A DNA stretch of 34,061 nt from Mycoplasmatota bacterium (GCA_022774645.1 JALFKQ010000019.1:1-34061), one strand, 5' to 3'. Positions 1 to 8,582 are shown, numbered from the stretch's first letter. The notes: a model not told the origin generated them from the sequence alone. Made by a program: numbers and translations.

Positions 1-1166
1 TTAGCAAAATTAGCTAATATAAAATCAAAATCCTCATCTATTGCATCTATAATAGCCCCAGTAACTTCACCAACATTCATTTCTGGTTTAGCATCATATC
101 TTACAACCTTAGGAGATGGAACAAGTATTTTATATAAATTCTTATCAGAAAATTCTTTACCACCATCAAAGAAATAAGTAACAGCACTATATTTTTCAAC
201 TTCAGCAATTCTAGCTTGTTTAAATCCTAAATCAGCTAAATATTCTCCAAAAGTATTAGTTACAACTTCATTAGAATAACAACAATCAACTGACATATCA
301 GTTCCATATAATAATTCATATTTAACATTTTTAAACTTTTTTACAGCAAACATATTAAAACTATCATCAGTAAAAGCACTAATAAGTTCACTCATATTTT
401 CCGGTCTAAAATTAACAAAAATAACACCATCATTATCTTTAATACCACTATTTTTAGTAATAATACTTGGATTAACAAATTCATCACTTATATTATTTTT
501 ATAATGTAGTTCTAAACATCTTACATAATCACTAAAGGTATTACCAACATTATACACTATAGCATCATATGCTTTTTTAATTCTATCATAATTATTATCT
601 CTGTCCATTGCATAATATCTACCGGTAATAGTACCTATTGTACCTAAACCAAGTTTACTAACTTTTTGCATAAACTCACCAATGATATTAATAGCATCAT
701 TAGGAAGAGCAGTAACACCATCTGTTATAAAATGAAAAACAACAGATTTAACCTTTTTTATTTTAGCAAGAGCAAGAACAGCATAAAAATGTTCCATACT
801 AGAATACACATTAGTATTTTGAACAAGACCAATCAAATGTAATGTACTACTATTTTCATTAACATGATCCATCATATCAAGTAAAGTATCATTTTCAAAA
901 AAACTTTTATCTTTTATTTTTTCATTTATAAGAGTTAATGGACTTTTGATAGTTCTGCCACAACCAATAGTCATATGGCCAACTTCAGAATTACCAGCCA
1001 CTCCTTTTGGAAAACCAACAACTTCCTCACTAGTAGCAAGTTCACTAACAGAATATTCATTTAATATTTTACTCAGATTAGGTAAATTTGACATCTTAAT
1101 AGCATTTCCATTATCAGATTCTCTTATACCAAAGCCATCTAATATTAATAATATAACTTTTTTCAT
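1..1166 (-). CDS. gpmI: 2,3-bisphosphoglycerate-independent phosphoglycerate mutase, 3' end cut by window edge
   Basis: Interconverts 3- and 2-phosphoglycerate in glycolysis, using two Mn ions and a phosphoserine intermediate. About 388 codons are present; the family is about 510, so roughly 120 C-terminal residues lie beyond base 1. Seen: N-terminal metal site LILDGFG, the catalytic serine motif GNSEVGH around residue 60, GRYYAMDRD, FFDGGKE, PSPKVVRYDAKPEM, and FILANFA just before the edge. The usual HAFLDGRDTPP motif is replaced by HFITDGVTALPNDA, so this is a diverged member. The ATG at 1166 has an AGGAGA site 7 nt upstream. It follows spo0A but lies beyond that gene's terminator, so it probably has its own promoter; TGATAAAAT at about 1182-1190 is a candidate extended -10. 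Identity is very likely. Confidence 0.95.
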   Translation of the reverse strand, partial: MKKVILLILDGFGIRESDNGNAIKMSNLPNLSKILNEYSVSELATSEEVVGFPKGVAGNSEVGHMTIGCGRTIKSPLTLINEKIKDKSFFENDTLLDMMDHVNENSSTLHLIGLVQNTNVYSSMEHFYAVLALAKIKKVKSVVFHFITDGVTALPNDAINIIGEFMQKVSKLGLGTIGTITGRYYAMDRDNNYDRIKKAYDAIVYNVGNTFSDYVRCLELHYKNNISDEFVNPSIITKNSGIKDNDGVIFVNFRPENMSELISAFTDDSFNMFAVKKFKNVKYELLYGTDMSVDCCYSNEVVTNTFGEYLADLGFKQARIAEVEKYSAVTYFFDGGKEFSDKNLYKILVPSPKVVRYDAKPEMNVGEVTGAIIDAIDEDFDFILANFA

Positions 1167-1206
1167 ATAATTCTCCTGTAAATATTTTATCACATCAAAA
1201 CAAAAG

Positions 1207-1236
1207 ATAAAAGAAAAAAGTAGATTAGATCTACTT
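1207..1236 (-). terminator. Rho-independent terminator of spo0A
   Basis: On the minus strand AAGTAGAT and ATCTACTT form a perfect 8-bp stem with a 3-nt loop (1218-1236), followed by a T-rich run. The stem overlaps the spo0A stop codon and separates spo0A from gpmI. Confidence 0.8.
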
Positions 1237-1996
1237 ATACATTAATCATTTCAAGTCTTAACTTATCAGCAATTGTTACAATAAATTCAGAATTAGTAGG
1301 TTTTGCCCTATCAATATCAACACTATGGCCAAATATATCCTCCATTAAATCAATATCACCTCTTAACCAGGAAACTTCAATAGCATGTCTAATTGCTCTT
1401 TCAACCCTTTGAATAGAAGTATTAAATTTAACACTTAAATCTGGATACAATTGTTTAGTAATACCACCTATAAAACTAGGATTATTATATACCATTAAAA
1501 TAGCACTTCTAATAAACTGATAACCTTTAATATTAGAAGGTATTCCAAGTGCATGTAACAATTTAGTTACCCGTATTTGAATATCTCTACTTTCTATTTC
1601 TATAATTTTATCATTATTCTTTTTATTAGTTATAGTTTGAATAATTTTATTTTTTAAATCATTCAAATCAAAAGGCTTTAAACAATAATATCTAACACCA
1701 TACTCACTAACATCTCTAATAGTTTCCTCTTCATTATAAGAAGTCATAACAATAACTTTTTTATTTATCTTATGTTCCTTCATATATTCAAGAACACCAA
1801 GTCCATCTTTTTTAGGCATTATTAAATCTAATAAAACCATATCAAAATCAATATTATTACTTTCAAATATATTTATTGCTTCTTCACCATTAGAAGCACT
1901 ACCTACAATTTCAATATCCTTACTATCAGAAAAAAATTCCTTAATTAAACCTACTAAACCTACATTATCGTCTACTACCAAGACTTTAATTTTCAT
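1235..1996 (-). CDS. spo0A: Spo0A, master response regulator of sporulation
   Basis: Two-domain response regulator that, once phosphorylated through a kinase relay, binds 0A boxes and controls entry into sporulation. Numbering from the chosen start: receiver domain 1-120 with acidic pair D9/D10, phosphoacceptor D57 in LLDLIMP, the conserved Thr of VMTSY and the Lys of LKPF. The DNA-binding domain (about 140-253) carries the Spo0A signatures GIPSNIKGY, VERAIRHAIEVSW, RGDID and AKPTNSEFI. The frame is open to an ATG at 2047, but that ATG lies among TATAAT-like promoter sequences; the ATG at 1996 begins MKIKVLVVDD as in homologues. AAGAG lies 4 nt upstream and a better AAGGAG lies 15 nt upstream, so the ribosome site is imperfect. 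It stands alone between two terminators, so it is probably monocistronic. Confidence 0.96.
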   Translation of the reverse strand: MKIKVLVVDDNVGLVGLIKEFFSDSKDIEIVGSASNGEEAINIFESNNIDFDMVLLDLIMPKKDGLGVLEYMKEHKINKKVIVMTSYNEEETIRDVSEYGVRYYCLKPFDLNDLKNKIIQTITNKKNNDKIIEIESRDIQIRVTKLLHALGIPSNIKGYQFIRSAILMVYNNPSFIGGITKQLYPDLSVKFNTSIQRVERAIRHAIEVSWLRGDIDLMEDIFGHSVDIDRAKPTNSEFIVTIADKLRLEMINV

Positions 1997-2265
1997 GTTC
2001 TCTTTTTTATTCTCCTTTTTATTTATTATACTAACAAGATTATACATATTTCTAGTTTTAAAAATGTAATAAAATGCATAATAATGTAATATATTGGCAT
2101 AAAAGTATTTTCATATAAAAAAGAAGAGATAAACTCTTCAATATTAATTATTTTAATTTTTCTTATTTCTTCTACCATTTTATTTTCCATCTAATATTAT
2201 TATTCGAAATAAAATGATAAAACACTTCTTTTTTTAATAAAAAAAATAGACATTATTTCTAATAT
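1997..2265. other. Intergenic region upstream of spo0A
   Basis: Contains two TATAAT sequences (minus strand, near 2044-2039 and 2030-2025) that could serve spo0A, though neither has a convincing -35. A TTCGAA-containing site at about 2203-2208 loosely resembles a 0A box. A 54-codon open frame (2026-2190, minus, hydrophobic C-terminus) has no ribosome site and a hairpin (2123-2139) inside it, so I do not call it a gene. No RNA gene is visible. Confidence 0.4.
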
Positions 2266-2270
2266 CTATT
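2236..2270 (-). terminator. Terminator at the end of the cotH-to-tpiA transcript
   Basis: Minus strand AATAGATATT pairs with AATGTCTATT over 10 bp (one G-U) around a 6-nt loop and is followed by TTTTTT. It overlaps the stop codon of the 2266-2841 gene. It is the first clear terminator found on the minus strand below the hairpin at 12183, which supports one long transcript between them. Confidence 0.85.
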
Positions 2271-2841
2271 TCATATATTTCTTATTACCTACATAAAATC
2301 CAATAACAGTAAACACCATAAATAAATGATATATACCATTATGGTCTAAATAAAACATTTTTGTATTTCTATTTATCAATATTAATCCACCAATAACTTG
2401 GAATAATAAAGCTGATAAATAATAGTACTTTTTATTTCTTATAAATGAAATAATTATAAAAAGTAAATTAGTACATACATAAATAACAAAAGTAATTATG
2501 AAATCTTTATTTAATATTACTTCTACTATCATAAATAAATATAATAATATAGAACATATAACTATATATTTATTAAATTTATATTCGGTAAATAATAATG
2601 AATCAATAATACATATAAATATAAATAATAATATTATCCACAAAATATTAACAATTAAATCATTTATATTAAAACTATGTATTACAAATCCTAAAAATCC
2701 ACCTAACATTAAAAATATATAGAATAATAACCAATATTTATTATAATTAATATTCTTTAATTTAACAAAACAATACAATGAAGAAAATAATATTAATAAA
2801 TTAGTAAGTCCAGTTGTAAGTTCATAACCACTTCTAAACAC
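2266..2841 (-). CDS. Polytopic membrane protein of unknown function (DUF6962/CREST-like?)
   Basis: 191 residues, almost entirely hydrophobic, with about six to seven predicted transmembrane helices; no signal peptide or soluble domain. The start is GTG, sharing one base with the tpiA TAG stop (TAGTG), with AAGGA 9 nt upstream, so translation is probably coupled to tpiA. Polar residues inside helices stand out: GFVIHSF in the second or third helix, a CIIDSLL aspartate, and YLDHNGIYHLF at the start of the last helix. A His/Asp pattern like this recalls the CREST superfamily of membrane hydrolases (alkaline ceramidase, PAQR), and the last motif resembles what I remember of DUF6962 proteins. That link is from memory and uncertain. 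It is the last gene of the long operon; no role in glycolysis is implied. Confidence 0.75.
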   Translation of the reverse strand: MFRSGYELTTGLTNLLILFSSLYCFVKLKNINYNKYWLLFYIFLMLGGFLGFVIHSFNINDLIVNILWIILLFIFICIIDSLLFTEYKFNKYIVICSILLYLFMIVEVILNKDFIITFVIYVCTNLLFIIISFIRNKKYYYLSALLFQVIGGLILINRNTKMFYLDHNGIYHLFMVFTVIGFYVGNKKYMK

Positions 2842-3545
2842 TATTTAAGTTCCTTTAACAGTTCTTTTAAACTATTAATATCAGTTGATGCTTTACCTAT
2901 AACAACTCCATCACAAACATCAAAAATAGATTTAATATTTTCTGTATCAATAGACCCACCATAATATACTTCAACTTTCAATTTGTATTTGTTATACATA
3001 TAAAGTTTAATATCATCAACAACTTTAGTAATCTTATCTATACATTGAATTTCACCGCTGCCAATAGCCCAATTAGGTTCATAACAAATAGATAAATACT
3101 TTAAACTTGAACTTTCAATTGCCTTTAAATAATAATTCAATTCTTTCTTTATATAATTAAAAGGTCTTCTAGTTTTCTTTTGTTCACCTACAAAAAGAAT
3201 AGTATTACATTTAGAATTCAACGACTTAAACAACTTTTCTTTAAAAGTCATATAAGTTTCACCTATAATCTTTCTTCTTTCATAATGACCAACAAACGAA
3301 TAATTAATATTCATTTTCTTTAATGATTCTAAATTAATCTCACCAGTAAAAGAACCAGTTTTATAACTGAAAAAGTTTTGTGTTCCAACCAAATACTTAC
3401 TATCTTTAAACATAGATAAATAAAGTATCGGAGGAAATAACACAAATTCATAATTATTAGGTTTTAATTTATCAAAATCATTTTTGAATTTAACCATTTC
3501 ATCATAAAACAAATAACTTTTTTGATTAAGAATAACTTTTTTCAT
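2841..3545 (-). CDS. tpiA: Triosephosphate isomerase, diverged
   Basis: Interconverts dihydroxyacetone phosphate and glyceraldehyde 3-phosphate. Active-site landmarks are present: K9 (NQKS in place of NWKM), H87 in FVGHYERR, catalytic E156 in YEPNWAIGSG with the flexible loop, and the phosphate-binding YGGSI; GTQN and FTGEI also fit. The normally invariant GHSERR is GHYERR here. At 234 residues it is about 15 shorter than typical. A start 12 nt further upstream (3557) is also open; I prefer 3545 because family members begin just before the catalytic lysine, though neither start has a strong ribosome site. It overlaps the end of pgk, the usual pgk-tpiA pairing. Confidence 0.93.
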   Translation of the reverse strand: MKKVILNQKSYLFYDEMVKFKNDFDKLKPNNYEFVLFPPILYLSMFKDSKYLVGTQNFFSYKTGSFTGEINLESLKKMNINYSFVGHYERRKIIGETYMTFKEKLFKSLNSKCNTILFVGEQKKTRRPFNYIKKELNYYLKAIESSSLKYLSICYEPNWAIGSGEIQCIDKITKVVDDIKLYMYNKYKLKVEVYYGGSIDTENIKSIFDVCDGVVIGKASTDINSLKELLKELK

Positions 3546-3546
3546 A

Positions 3547-4689
3547 CTACTTACCATTTAATCTTTCTAATGTTTTAAATCTCTTTCCTTCTAAATACTC
3601 AAGTGTTGCTCCTCCACCAGTTGATAAATAAGTAAAGTTATATTTAAACTTATGAGAAGCACTTATAATATCTCCTCCTGCCAAAATAGTAGGAATTGAT
3701 TGATTATATACAAATTGCATTACTTTTTTAGTACCATCTTCATATCTTGGATCTTCAAACATACCAAGTGGTCCATTCCATAATATTAATTTACTATTTA
3801 TTAACAACTCTTTATACATACTTATAGTTTTAGGCCCTATATCGTACCCAATATCACTATTGCTCATTTCAGTAACCATTTTAACCCCATTATTAGTTAC
3901 AACATCTATTGGCAATATAATTTTATTTTTATGAATATCAATTAAGTTTTTAGCATATCTAATCTTATCATCACTAACAATACTTTCACCAACATTAATA
4001 CCACTAGCTTTTAAGAATGTAAAACACATTGCACCACCTAGTAATATATAATCACTTGTATTAATTAAATTATCAATAACACCAATCTTGTCATCCACTT
4101 TAGATCCTCCAAGAATTAATGTTTTTCTTTGATGAATTGCTCTATCAAGCATAGAAACTTCATTATCGATTAAGAATCCAGAATAAGATGGTAAATATTT
4201 AGATATACCATATGTTGATGCATGACATCTATGAGCACTACCAAAAGCATCTAATACAAATATATCACCAAGAGAAGCCCAATATTTAGATAATGCTTCA
4301 TCACAAGAACTCTCAAGCAATTTAGGATAATCCTCATATCTTGTATTTTCTAAAATAACAATCTCACCATCATTCATATTTTGAATAGTTTTTTCAACTA
4401 ATTCTCCTCTTGTAAAAGGAACAAAATATATACCACAAGATACAAGAGTAGATAAATGTCTAGCCACTACTTCAAGAGAATTTTTTTCTTTATCAGCTTG
4501 TGATTTAATTCTACCTAAATGTGATAATAATATTATTTTAGCCTTTTTATCTATTAAATAATTAATTGTTCTTAAACTAGCTATTATTCTAGTATCATCA
4601 TCAATCTTTCCATCAGTAATTGGTACATTATAATCAACTCTAACTATAACTCTCTTACCAGTTACATTAACTCCCTTAATACTCTCCAT
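3547..4689 (-). CDS. pgk: Phosphoglycerate kinase
   Basis: Transfers the acyl phosphate of 1,3-bisphosphoglycerate to ADP, the first ATP-forming step of glycolysis. 380 residues (family about 390-400). Seen: N-terminal RVDYNVP, LLSHLGR, VLDAFGSAHR, the hinge LGGSKVDDKI, LWNGPLGMFE and the nucleotide-loop STGGGATLEYLEG. The common GGGDSAAAV stretch is changed to GGDIISASHK. AGGTAGG upstream of the ATG serves as ribosome site. It starts 8 nt after the dNMP kinase-like gene and overlaps tpiA, so it sits in the middle of the long operon rather than with gap, which is 11 kb away. Confidence 0.96.
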   Translation of the reverse strand: MESIKGVNVTGKRVIVRVDYNVPITDGKIDDDTRIIASLRTINYLIDKKAKIILLSHLGRIKSQADKEKNSLEVVARHLSTLVSCGIYFVPFTRGELVEKTIQNMNDGEIVILENTRYEDYPKLLESSCDEALSKYWASLGDIFVLDAFGSAHRCHASTYGISKYLPSYSGFLIDNEVSMLDRAIHQRKTLILGGSKVDDKIGVIDNLINTSDYILLGGAMCFTFLKASGINVGESIVSDDKIRYAKNLIDIHKNKIILPIDVVTNNGVKMVTEMSNSDIGYDIGPKTISMYKELLINSKLILWNGPLGMFEDPRYEDGTKKVMQFVYNQSIPTILAGGDIISASHKFKYNFTYLSTGGGATLEYLEGKRFKTLERLNGK

Positions 4690-4697
4690 ATTTATAC

Positions 4698-5255
4698 CTA
4701 CCTTTCGTTATTTGTATATATTTTTTCAGCAGATTCTTTTAACTTGTCAAGAGTTGTATTTACAACTTCAATGTCAAACTCATTATAATCATCTAAATCT
4801 ATCTCAGTTGGATGATTCTTTTGCTCTTCTGTAAGACCATTATCAAAATCAGGTCTAACAATATGAATACTTTTAATATTAGGATAAACTGCCTTCAAAT
4901 CATTTATTTCTTTTTTAAGTCTTATATCACTTATAATAATTGCATCATAAAAATATGAAAATATTTCTATATCATCAATCATTCTTTTGATAAATAAATC
5001 ATCTTTCTTTAATTTCTGTCTTATAACAGTAGTTCCAAGTTGTTGTAAGAACTCTCTTGGTTTAGTTTCTTCACTCAAATCCCAACCAGTCATTTCCCTA
5101 GCATAATACTTAATATATTTTGATAATTGAGTAACTATCACTTTCTTACCATGCTCTTCATAAGTTTCTTTTAAGAATGCAGAAAATGTATCCTTACCAT
5201 GCTTTGCCTTTCCTCCTACTACGAATATTTTTGGATTTCTTTGTTCAATATCCAT
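4698..5255 (-). CDS. P-loop kinase, deoxynucleoside monophosphate kinase-like
   Basis: 185 residues with a P-loop GGKAKHGKDT (residues 14-23), the GKDT form typical of dNMP kinases such as phage T4 gp1 and of related dephospho-CoA-kinase-like folds. Further support comes from LQQLGTTVIRQ, a Walker-B-like AIIISDIRLKKEI, an IHIVRP strand and the late HPTEIDLDDYNEFDIEVVN segment. Probable reaction: phosphorylation of a (deoxy)nucleoside monophosphate; the exact substrate cannot be read from the sequence. Start ATG with GGGAGGT 7 nt upstream. It is 17 nt downstream of the phosphodiester glycosidase and 8 nt upstream of pgk. Confidence 0.8.
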   Translation of the reverse strand: MDIEQRNPKIFVVGGKAKHGKDTFSAFLKETYEEHGKKVIVTQLSKYIKYYAREMTGWDLSEETKPREFLQQLGTTVIRQKLKKDDLFIKRMIDDIEIFSYFYDAIIISDIRLKKEINDLKAVYPNIKSIHIVRPDFDNGLTEEQKNHPTEIDLDDYNEFDIEVVNTTLDKLKESAEKIYTNNER

Positions 5256-5272
5256 TGTATTACCTCCCTATT

Positions 5273-6511
5273 TTAATTACTATCGTTATTATCTTCACTA
5301 ACAGCCTTTGTAGTTGTTGTTTTGGCTATTGATGTAGTTGTTACCTTTTTAGTAGTTGTAGTTTTTTTAGTTGTACTAACTTTTGTAGTTTTTTTAGTTG
5401 TACTAGCTTTTGTAGTTGTCACATTATCACTTTTTTTAGTAGTTGTTGTAACATCACTTTTCTTGTTATCATCTATCAAATCTCTTACCATCCAAGCATT
5501 AGGTAAAAATCTCTCTCCACTATAATTATAACCCTTTGGAGTATTTAATAGTTTTCCTGTTTTATCAGTTATATTTCTCTTAGCATATAAGGCACTTGAA
5601 CCCCCACCATCAAGATTAGAAGCATTATATGCTTTATATTTAACAAATAATTCAGCAAGATTTTTCATTGAAATTCCAACTGAAGAAGATGTTCTTCCAT
5701 CAATAACAATAAATAAAACTATACCATCTTGTCTTTGACCAATAGCAGTTCTATTAGCAATTCCCCAACCGCCATTACCTTTAAAGTCAGACATTTTACC
5801 ATTAACTACTAAGAATGGTCCAAACTCAACAGCTCTATCCATACCATCTTTAACAGCCTCACTTGCTGTTTTTTTAGTAAGCATTAAAACATTATCCTTA
5901 GTGAATCCTACAAGACCTCCACCTTTATTAATATGTCTACCTGATTTATAAACTTTACCATTTAAAATAGTTTGTCCAGTTACATAATTTTGTCTTGGAA
6001 CACTATTAACACCACTAGCATTCATCGCAACATATGCATTATTATTTTTAGCCATAGTTGATAAATACTCTCCACCTTTACCATATTTCTTAGAGAATAC
6101 AAGTTCTATTCTAGATGGATCATATACAACAACCATATAGCCTTTCCATCCACTTCCTGATATATCAACTACTTTGTATAAATCATTACCATCATCTTTT
6201 TTAAGAACTTGTTCTTCATATATAGATTCATAAGTTCCAGTATCAACAATAGGTTTAATATTTATTTTAGATGTATCAGTAGGGTCTTCTGTTTCTATAA
6301 CCTTATTATTATCAAGAATTTCTTCAACCATACTTTCACTATATAAAACATATGCAAAATACTTATGTGTCATAGTAGTCATTGCAGTTGTAACAATAAA
6401 ATCTCTAAAGAATGAAAAAGGTCCATAAGCTACAAAAAAGCAAATTAATACAAAAATATCAACAGTAATCAAAAAAATACTAAATTTACTCTTCTTTTGC
6501 TTCTTTTTCAT
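5273..6511 (-). CDS. Membrane-anchored phosphodiester glycosidase (NAGPA/DUF2233 family)
   Basis: 412 residues. A basic N-terminus and one TM segment (about 10-30) anchor an extracellular domain. The catalytic domain (about 110-345) has the NAGPA-family signature NLDGGGSSAL near residue 305, preceded by IVIDGRTS and NRTAIGQ. The family includes the enzyme that cleaves N-acetylglucosamine from a phosphodiester; bacterial members are thought to act on surface glycopolymers. The last about 60 residues are a Thr/Lys-rich low-complexity tail (TTKKTTKVSTTKKTTTTKK) that could span or bind the wall. The first 26 nt overlap the end of the upstream gene; AGGAG lies 6 nt before the ATG. Confidence 0.87.
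   Translation of the reverse strand: MKKKQKKSKFSIFLITVDIFVLICFFVAYGPFSFFRDFIVTTAMTTMTHKYFAYVLYSESMVEEILDNNKVIETEDPTDTSKINIKPIVDTGTYESIYEEQVLKKDDGNDLYKVVDISGSGWKGYMVVVYDPSRIELVFSKKYGKGGEYLSTMAKNNNAYVAMNASGVNSVPRQNYVTGQTILNGKVYKSGRHINKGGGLVGFTKDNVLMLTKKTASEAVKDGMDRAVEFGPFLVVNGKMSDFKGNGGWGIANRTAIGQRQDGIVLFIVIDGRTSSSVGISMKNLAELFVKYKAYNASNLDGGGSSALYAKRNITDKTGKLLNTPKGYNYSGERFLPNAWMVRDLIDDNKKSDVTTTTKKSDNVTTTKASTTKKTTKVSTTKKTTTTKKVTTTSIAKTTTTKAVSEDNNDSN
5358..5411. repeat. Two tandem 27-bp repeats in the Thr/Lys tail
   Basis: Bases 5358-5384 and 5385-5411 are 27-bp units differing at one position (taac/tagc). They lie inside a longer run of degenerate repeats (about 5290-5460) encoding the C-terminal tail of the phosphodiester glycosidase. 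The unit is a multiple of three, so copy changes would keep the frame. Confidence 0.85.
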
Positions 6512-7871
6512 TATTTACTCCTAACTCATATGGAGAATCAACACTTCCATCTCCACTTACTATACTTATATCACCTTTTAAATACATAGAAGGTCTAACT
6601 GCATATTTACTAGCAATTAAATCTCCAAAGACATTTCCATCTTTATTAATAACATTAATAATCATATTAGATTCAATACCTCTATTCATCGTTAAAACAG
6701 ATTTGGTATCATTAATAAATAAATCTCCAAGAGTAAGCATACCAATATTAAACGAAGTTGTCTTACTATAAACAACAGTATAATCTAACTTATCAAGAGT
6801 ATTACTTCCTATACCCCAATCTGATTTAACAATTAAATCATTATTCTTAATAGATTTATAATAAGTATTATTTAAATATTCACCAATAGTATTCTTATTA
6901 GTAGAATAAATATTATTTTTACCACCAAATGTCTTTGTTAAATCCTTATCTTTATCTTTAATATTATCACTTAAAGCAACCTTAACATTTTCACCAGTAT
7001 TAATAACTCTATATGTATTACCAGAATAATTAATATATTTTGAAACATAAACATCACTTAAAGTATTAACTGTTCTTTCACTAACAACATAAGGACTATT
7101 TGAAGAACCATCTCCATGCAATAAAGCTACATCTTTCTTAATAGTTATTACAGGTCTTACACCATATATTTTAGTAGTTATTTTATTAATACCAACTTCT
7201 CCATTATTACTAATAAAATAATTATTGTTTTCATCATCAATAGTACTTAAATAATATGATTCACCATTATTTAAATAGCTTTCTTTTCCTCCTGCTGATG
7301 CATAATCATATAATGATAATATTGTCATTTTATTAGTATTAGTATTCTTTTCACAATTAATCTTCTTAAGATCATTAACATTATCTTCACATAAATAAGT
7401 ATTAGCTAAATATTTATCAACATCTTCCATATTATTTTCAAATATACCAGTATACTTTTCATCAGTTTTATTTAACCATTTATTAATATATGATTTATCA
7501 AAACCATTTTCAAGACCAGAATACATCAATGTTAAAGAATCCTCACTTATAGCTTTAATATTATTGTCTTTATCAATACCAACTATTCTAAATAGTATTC
7601 CAGAATATTCTAAATAATTATCTTCTACTTTACCAACATATCTAAATATATTAGCATCTTTATCATGAATAAGTCCCTTAGTTAAATCAACATAACTTTG
7701 TTTCTTAATTAACTCATCTACTAAAAGAACTGTACTATTAGTAGGCCTATGACCATTTTCTTTTAGATAATATTTAATCAATCTAGTTGTATAAAATAAA
7801 GCAATAATAATTAATAAAGCAACATTAAGTGTAATAAGTACAGGCCTTATTTTAAGTCTTCTTTTAGTCAT
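6486..7871 (-). CDS. Membrane-anchored surface protein with two DUF6273-like repeats
   Basis: 461 residues. One N-terminal TM (about 10-30) follows a basic stretch, giving a type II or signal-anchored extracellular protein. Two related halves follow: about 85-260 ends in GVRPVITIKKDVALLHGDGSSNSPYVV, and about 275-455 ends in AVRPSMYLKGDISIVSGDGSVDSPYEL. Both contain a buried W or YxG start, NK...IGEYLNNTY-like helices and the final RP-hydrophobic strand plus GDGS(x)SPY motif, as in DUF6273-type domains common in uncultured Bacillota. No catalytic residues are recognisable. AGGAG lies 8 nt before the ATG. It starts 9 nt after the DUF4956 gene and overlaps the glycosidase by 26 nt. Function unknown; a surface role is inferred. 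Confidence 0.75.
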   Translation of the reverse strand: MTKRRLKIRPVLITLNVALLIIIALFYTTRLIKYYLKENGHRPTNSTVLLVDELIKKQSYVDLTKGLIHDKDANIFRYVGKVEDNYLEYSGILFRIVGIDKDNNIKAISEDSLTLMYSGLENGFDKSYINKWLNKTDEKYTGIFENNMEDVDKYLANTYLCEDNVNDLKKINCEKNTNTNKMTILSLYDYASAGGKESYLNNGESYYLSTIDDENNNYFISNNGEVGINKITTKIYGVRPVITIKKDVALLHGDGSSNSPYVVSERTVNTLSDVYVSKYINYSGNTYRVINTGENVKVALSDNIKDKDKDLTKTFGGKNNIYSTNKNTIGEYLNNTYYKSIKNNDLIVKSDWGIGSNTLDKLDYTVVYSKTTSFNIGMLTLGDLFINDTKSVLTMNRGIESNMIINVINKDGNVFGDLIASKYAVRPSMYLKGDISIVSGDGSVDSPYELGVNNEKEAKEE

Positions 7872-7880
7872 AATAAACTC

Positions 7881-8570
7881 CTAATCTCCAAAATCATTTT
7901 GATATGCTATTAAACTAGCATTAATTACTCCATCAATACCATTAAATTGATCTACTATACTTGTATCAATATCACCTTTTCTTGATTTTCCTTCTTTCAT
8001 ATCAACTTCAAGTGATAATTCAACTTCATTACCAAATATTGATTTACTTCTAACTTTAAATTTCTTAATATTTTTTAATTTCTTTAATACAGTTTCATGA
8101 CATGAAGCTTTATATTTAAGTACAAGTAAATATCTAGTAGCAGTTTTAAATCCCATAAGATAACTTATGAAATATAACACTCCTATTCCAAGTGATGCTA
8201 CTAATGCTGGAATATAAAGACCAGCACCACTCATAATACCAGCACTTATTCCCCAAAACATAAATCCTGTATCAACTGGTTCCTTAACAGCAGTTCTAAA
8301 TCTTACAATAGATAAAGCACCAACCATACCTAAAGAAAGACTAATATTGGAACTAATTGTTCTAATAATCATTGCTGTAACCATTGCAAGCATTAATATA
8401 CAAAGAGAAAATGCTTTCGAATAAACAACGCCAGTATATGTTTTTCTATAAACATATATAATAAACATACCAATAATAAATGCAACTCCTAGTGATATAA
8501 GCATATCAACAGCTGATACACTACCAGTAAATTGCTCCAAAAAAGAATTTTTAAAAATATTTAAAATCAT
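7881..8570 (-). CDS. DUF4956 family membrane protein, partner of CotH/VTC
   Basis: 229 residues: about four TM helices in the first 130 residues and a soluble C-terminal domain (about 150-229). The loop VGALSIVRFRTAVKEP around residue 90 is the hallmark of DUF4956. Genes of this family are commonly found beside VTC-domain and CotH genes, exactly as here, and are suspected to be membrane components of the same system; the biochemical role is unknown. TAAGGAGGG upstream of the ATG is a strong ribosome site. It lies 12 nt after the VTC gene and 9 nt before the DUF6273-type gene. Confidence 0.88.
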   Translation of the reverse strand: MILNIFKNSFLEQFTGSVSAVDMLISLGVAFIIGMFIIYVYRKTYTGVVYSKAFSLCILMLAMVTAMIIRTISSNISLSLGMVGALSIVRFRTAVKEPVDTGFMFWGISAGIMSGAGLYIPALVASLGIGVLYFISYLMGFKTATRYLLVLKYKASCHETVLKKLKNIKKFKVRSKSIFGNEVELSLEVDMKEGKSRKGDIDTSIVDQFNGIDGVINASLIAYQNDFGD

Positions 8571-8582
8571 ATAATTCCCTCC

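Noticed and set aside
946-1170. Open frame on the plus strand opposite gpmI
   Set aside because: gpmI on the other strand has all family motifs; the plus frame has no recognisable features.
2026-2190. 54-codon minus-strand frame between spo0A and the membrane protein gene
   Set aside because: No ribosome site, AT-driven composition, a hairpin inside it, and its end lies in the spo0A promoter region.
5322-5525. Hydrophobic Val/Leu-rich plus-strand frame
   Set aside because: It is the antisense of the Thr/Lys repeat tail; composition follows from the repeats.
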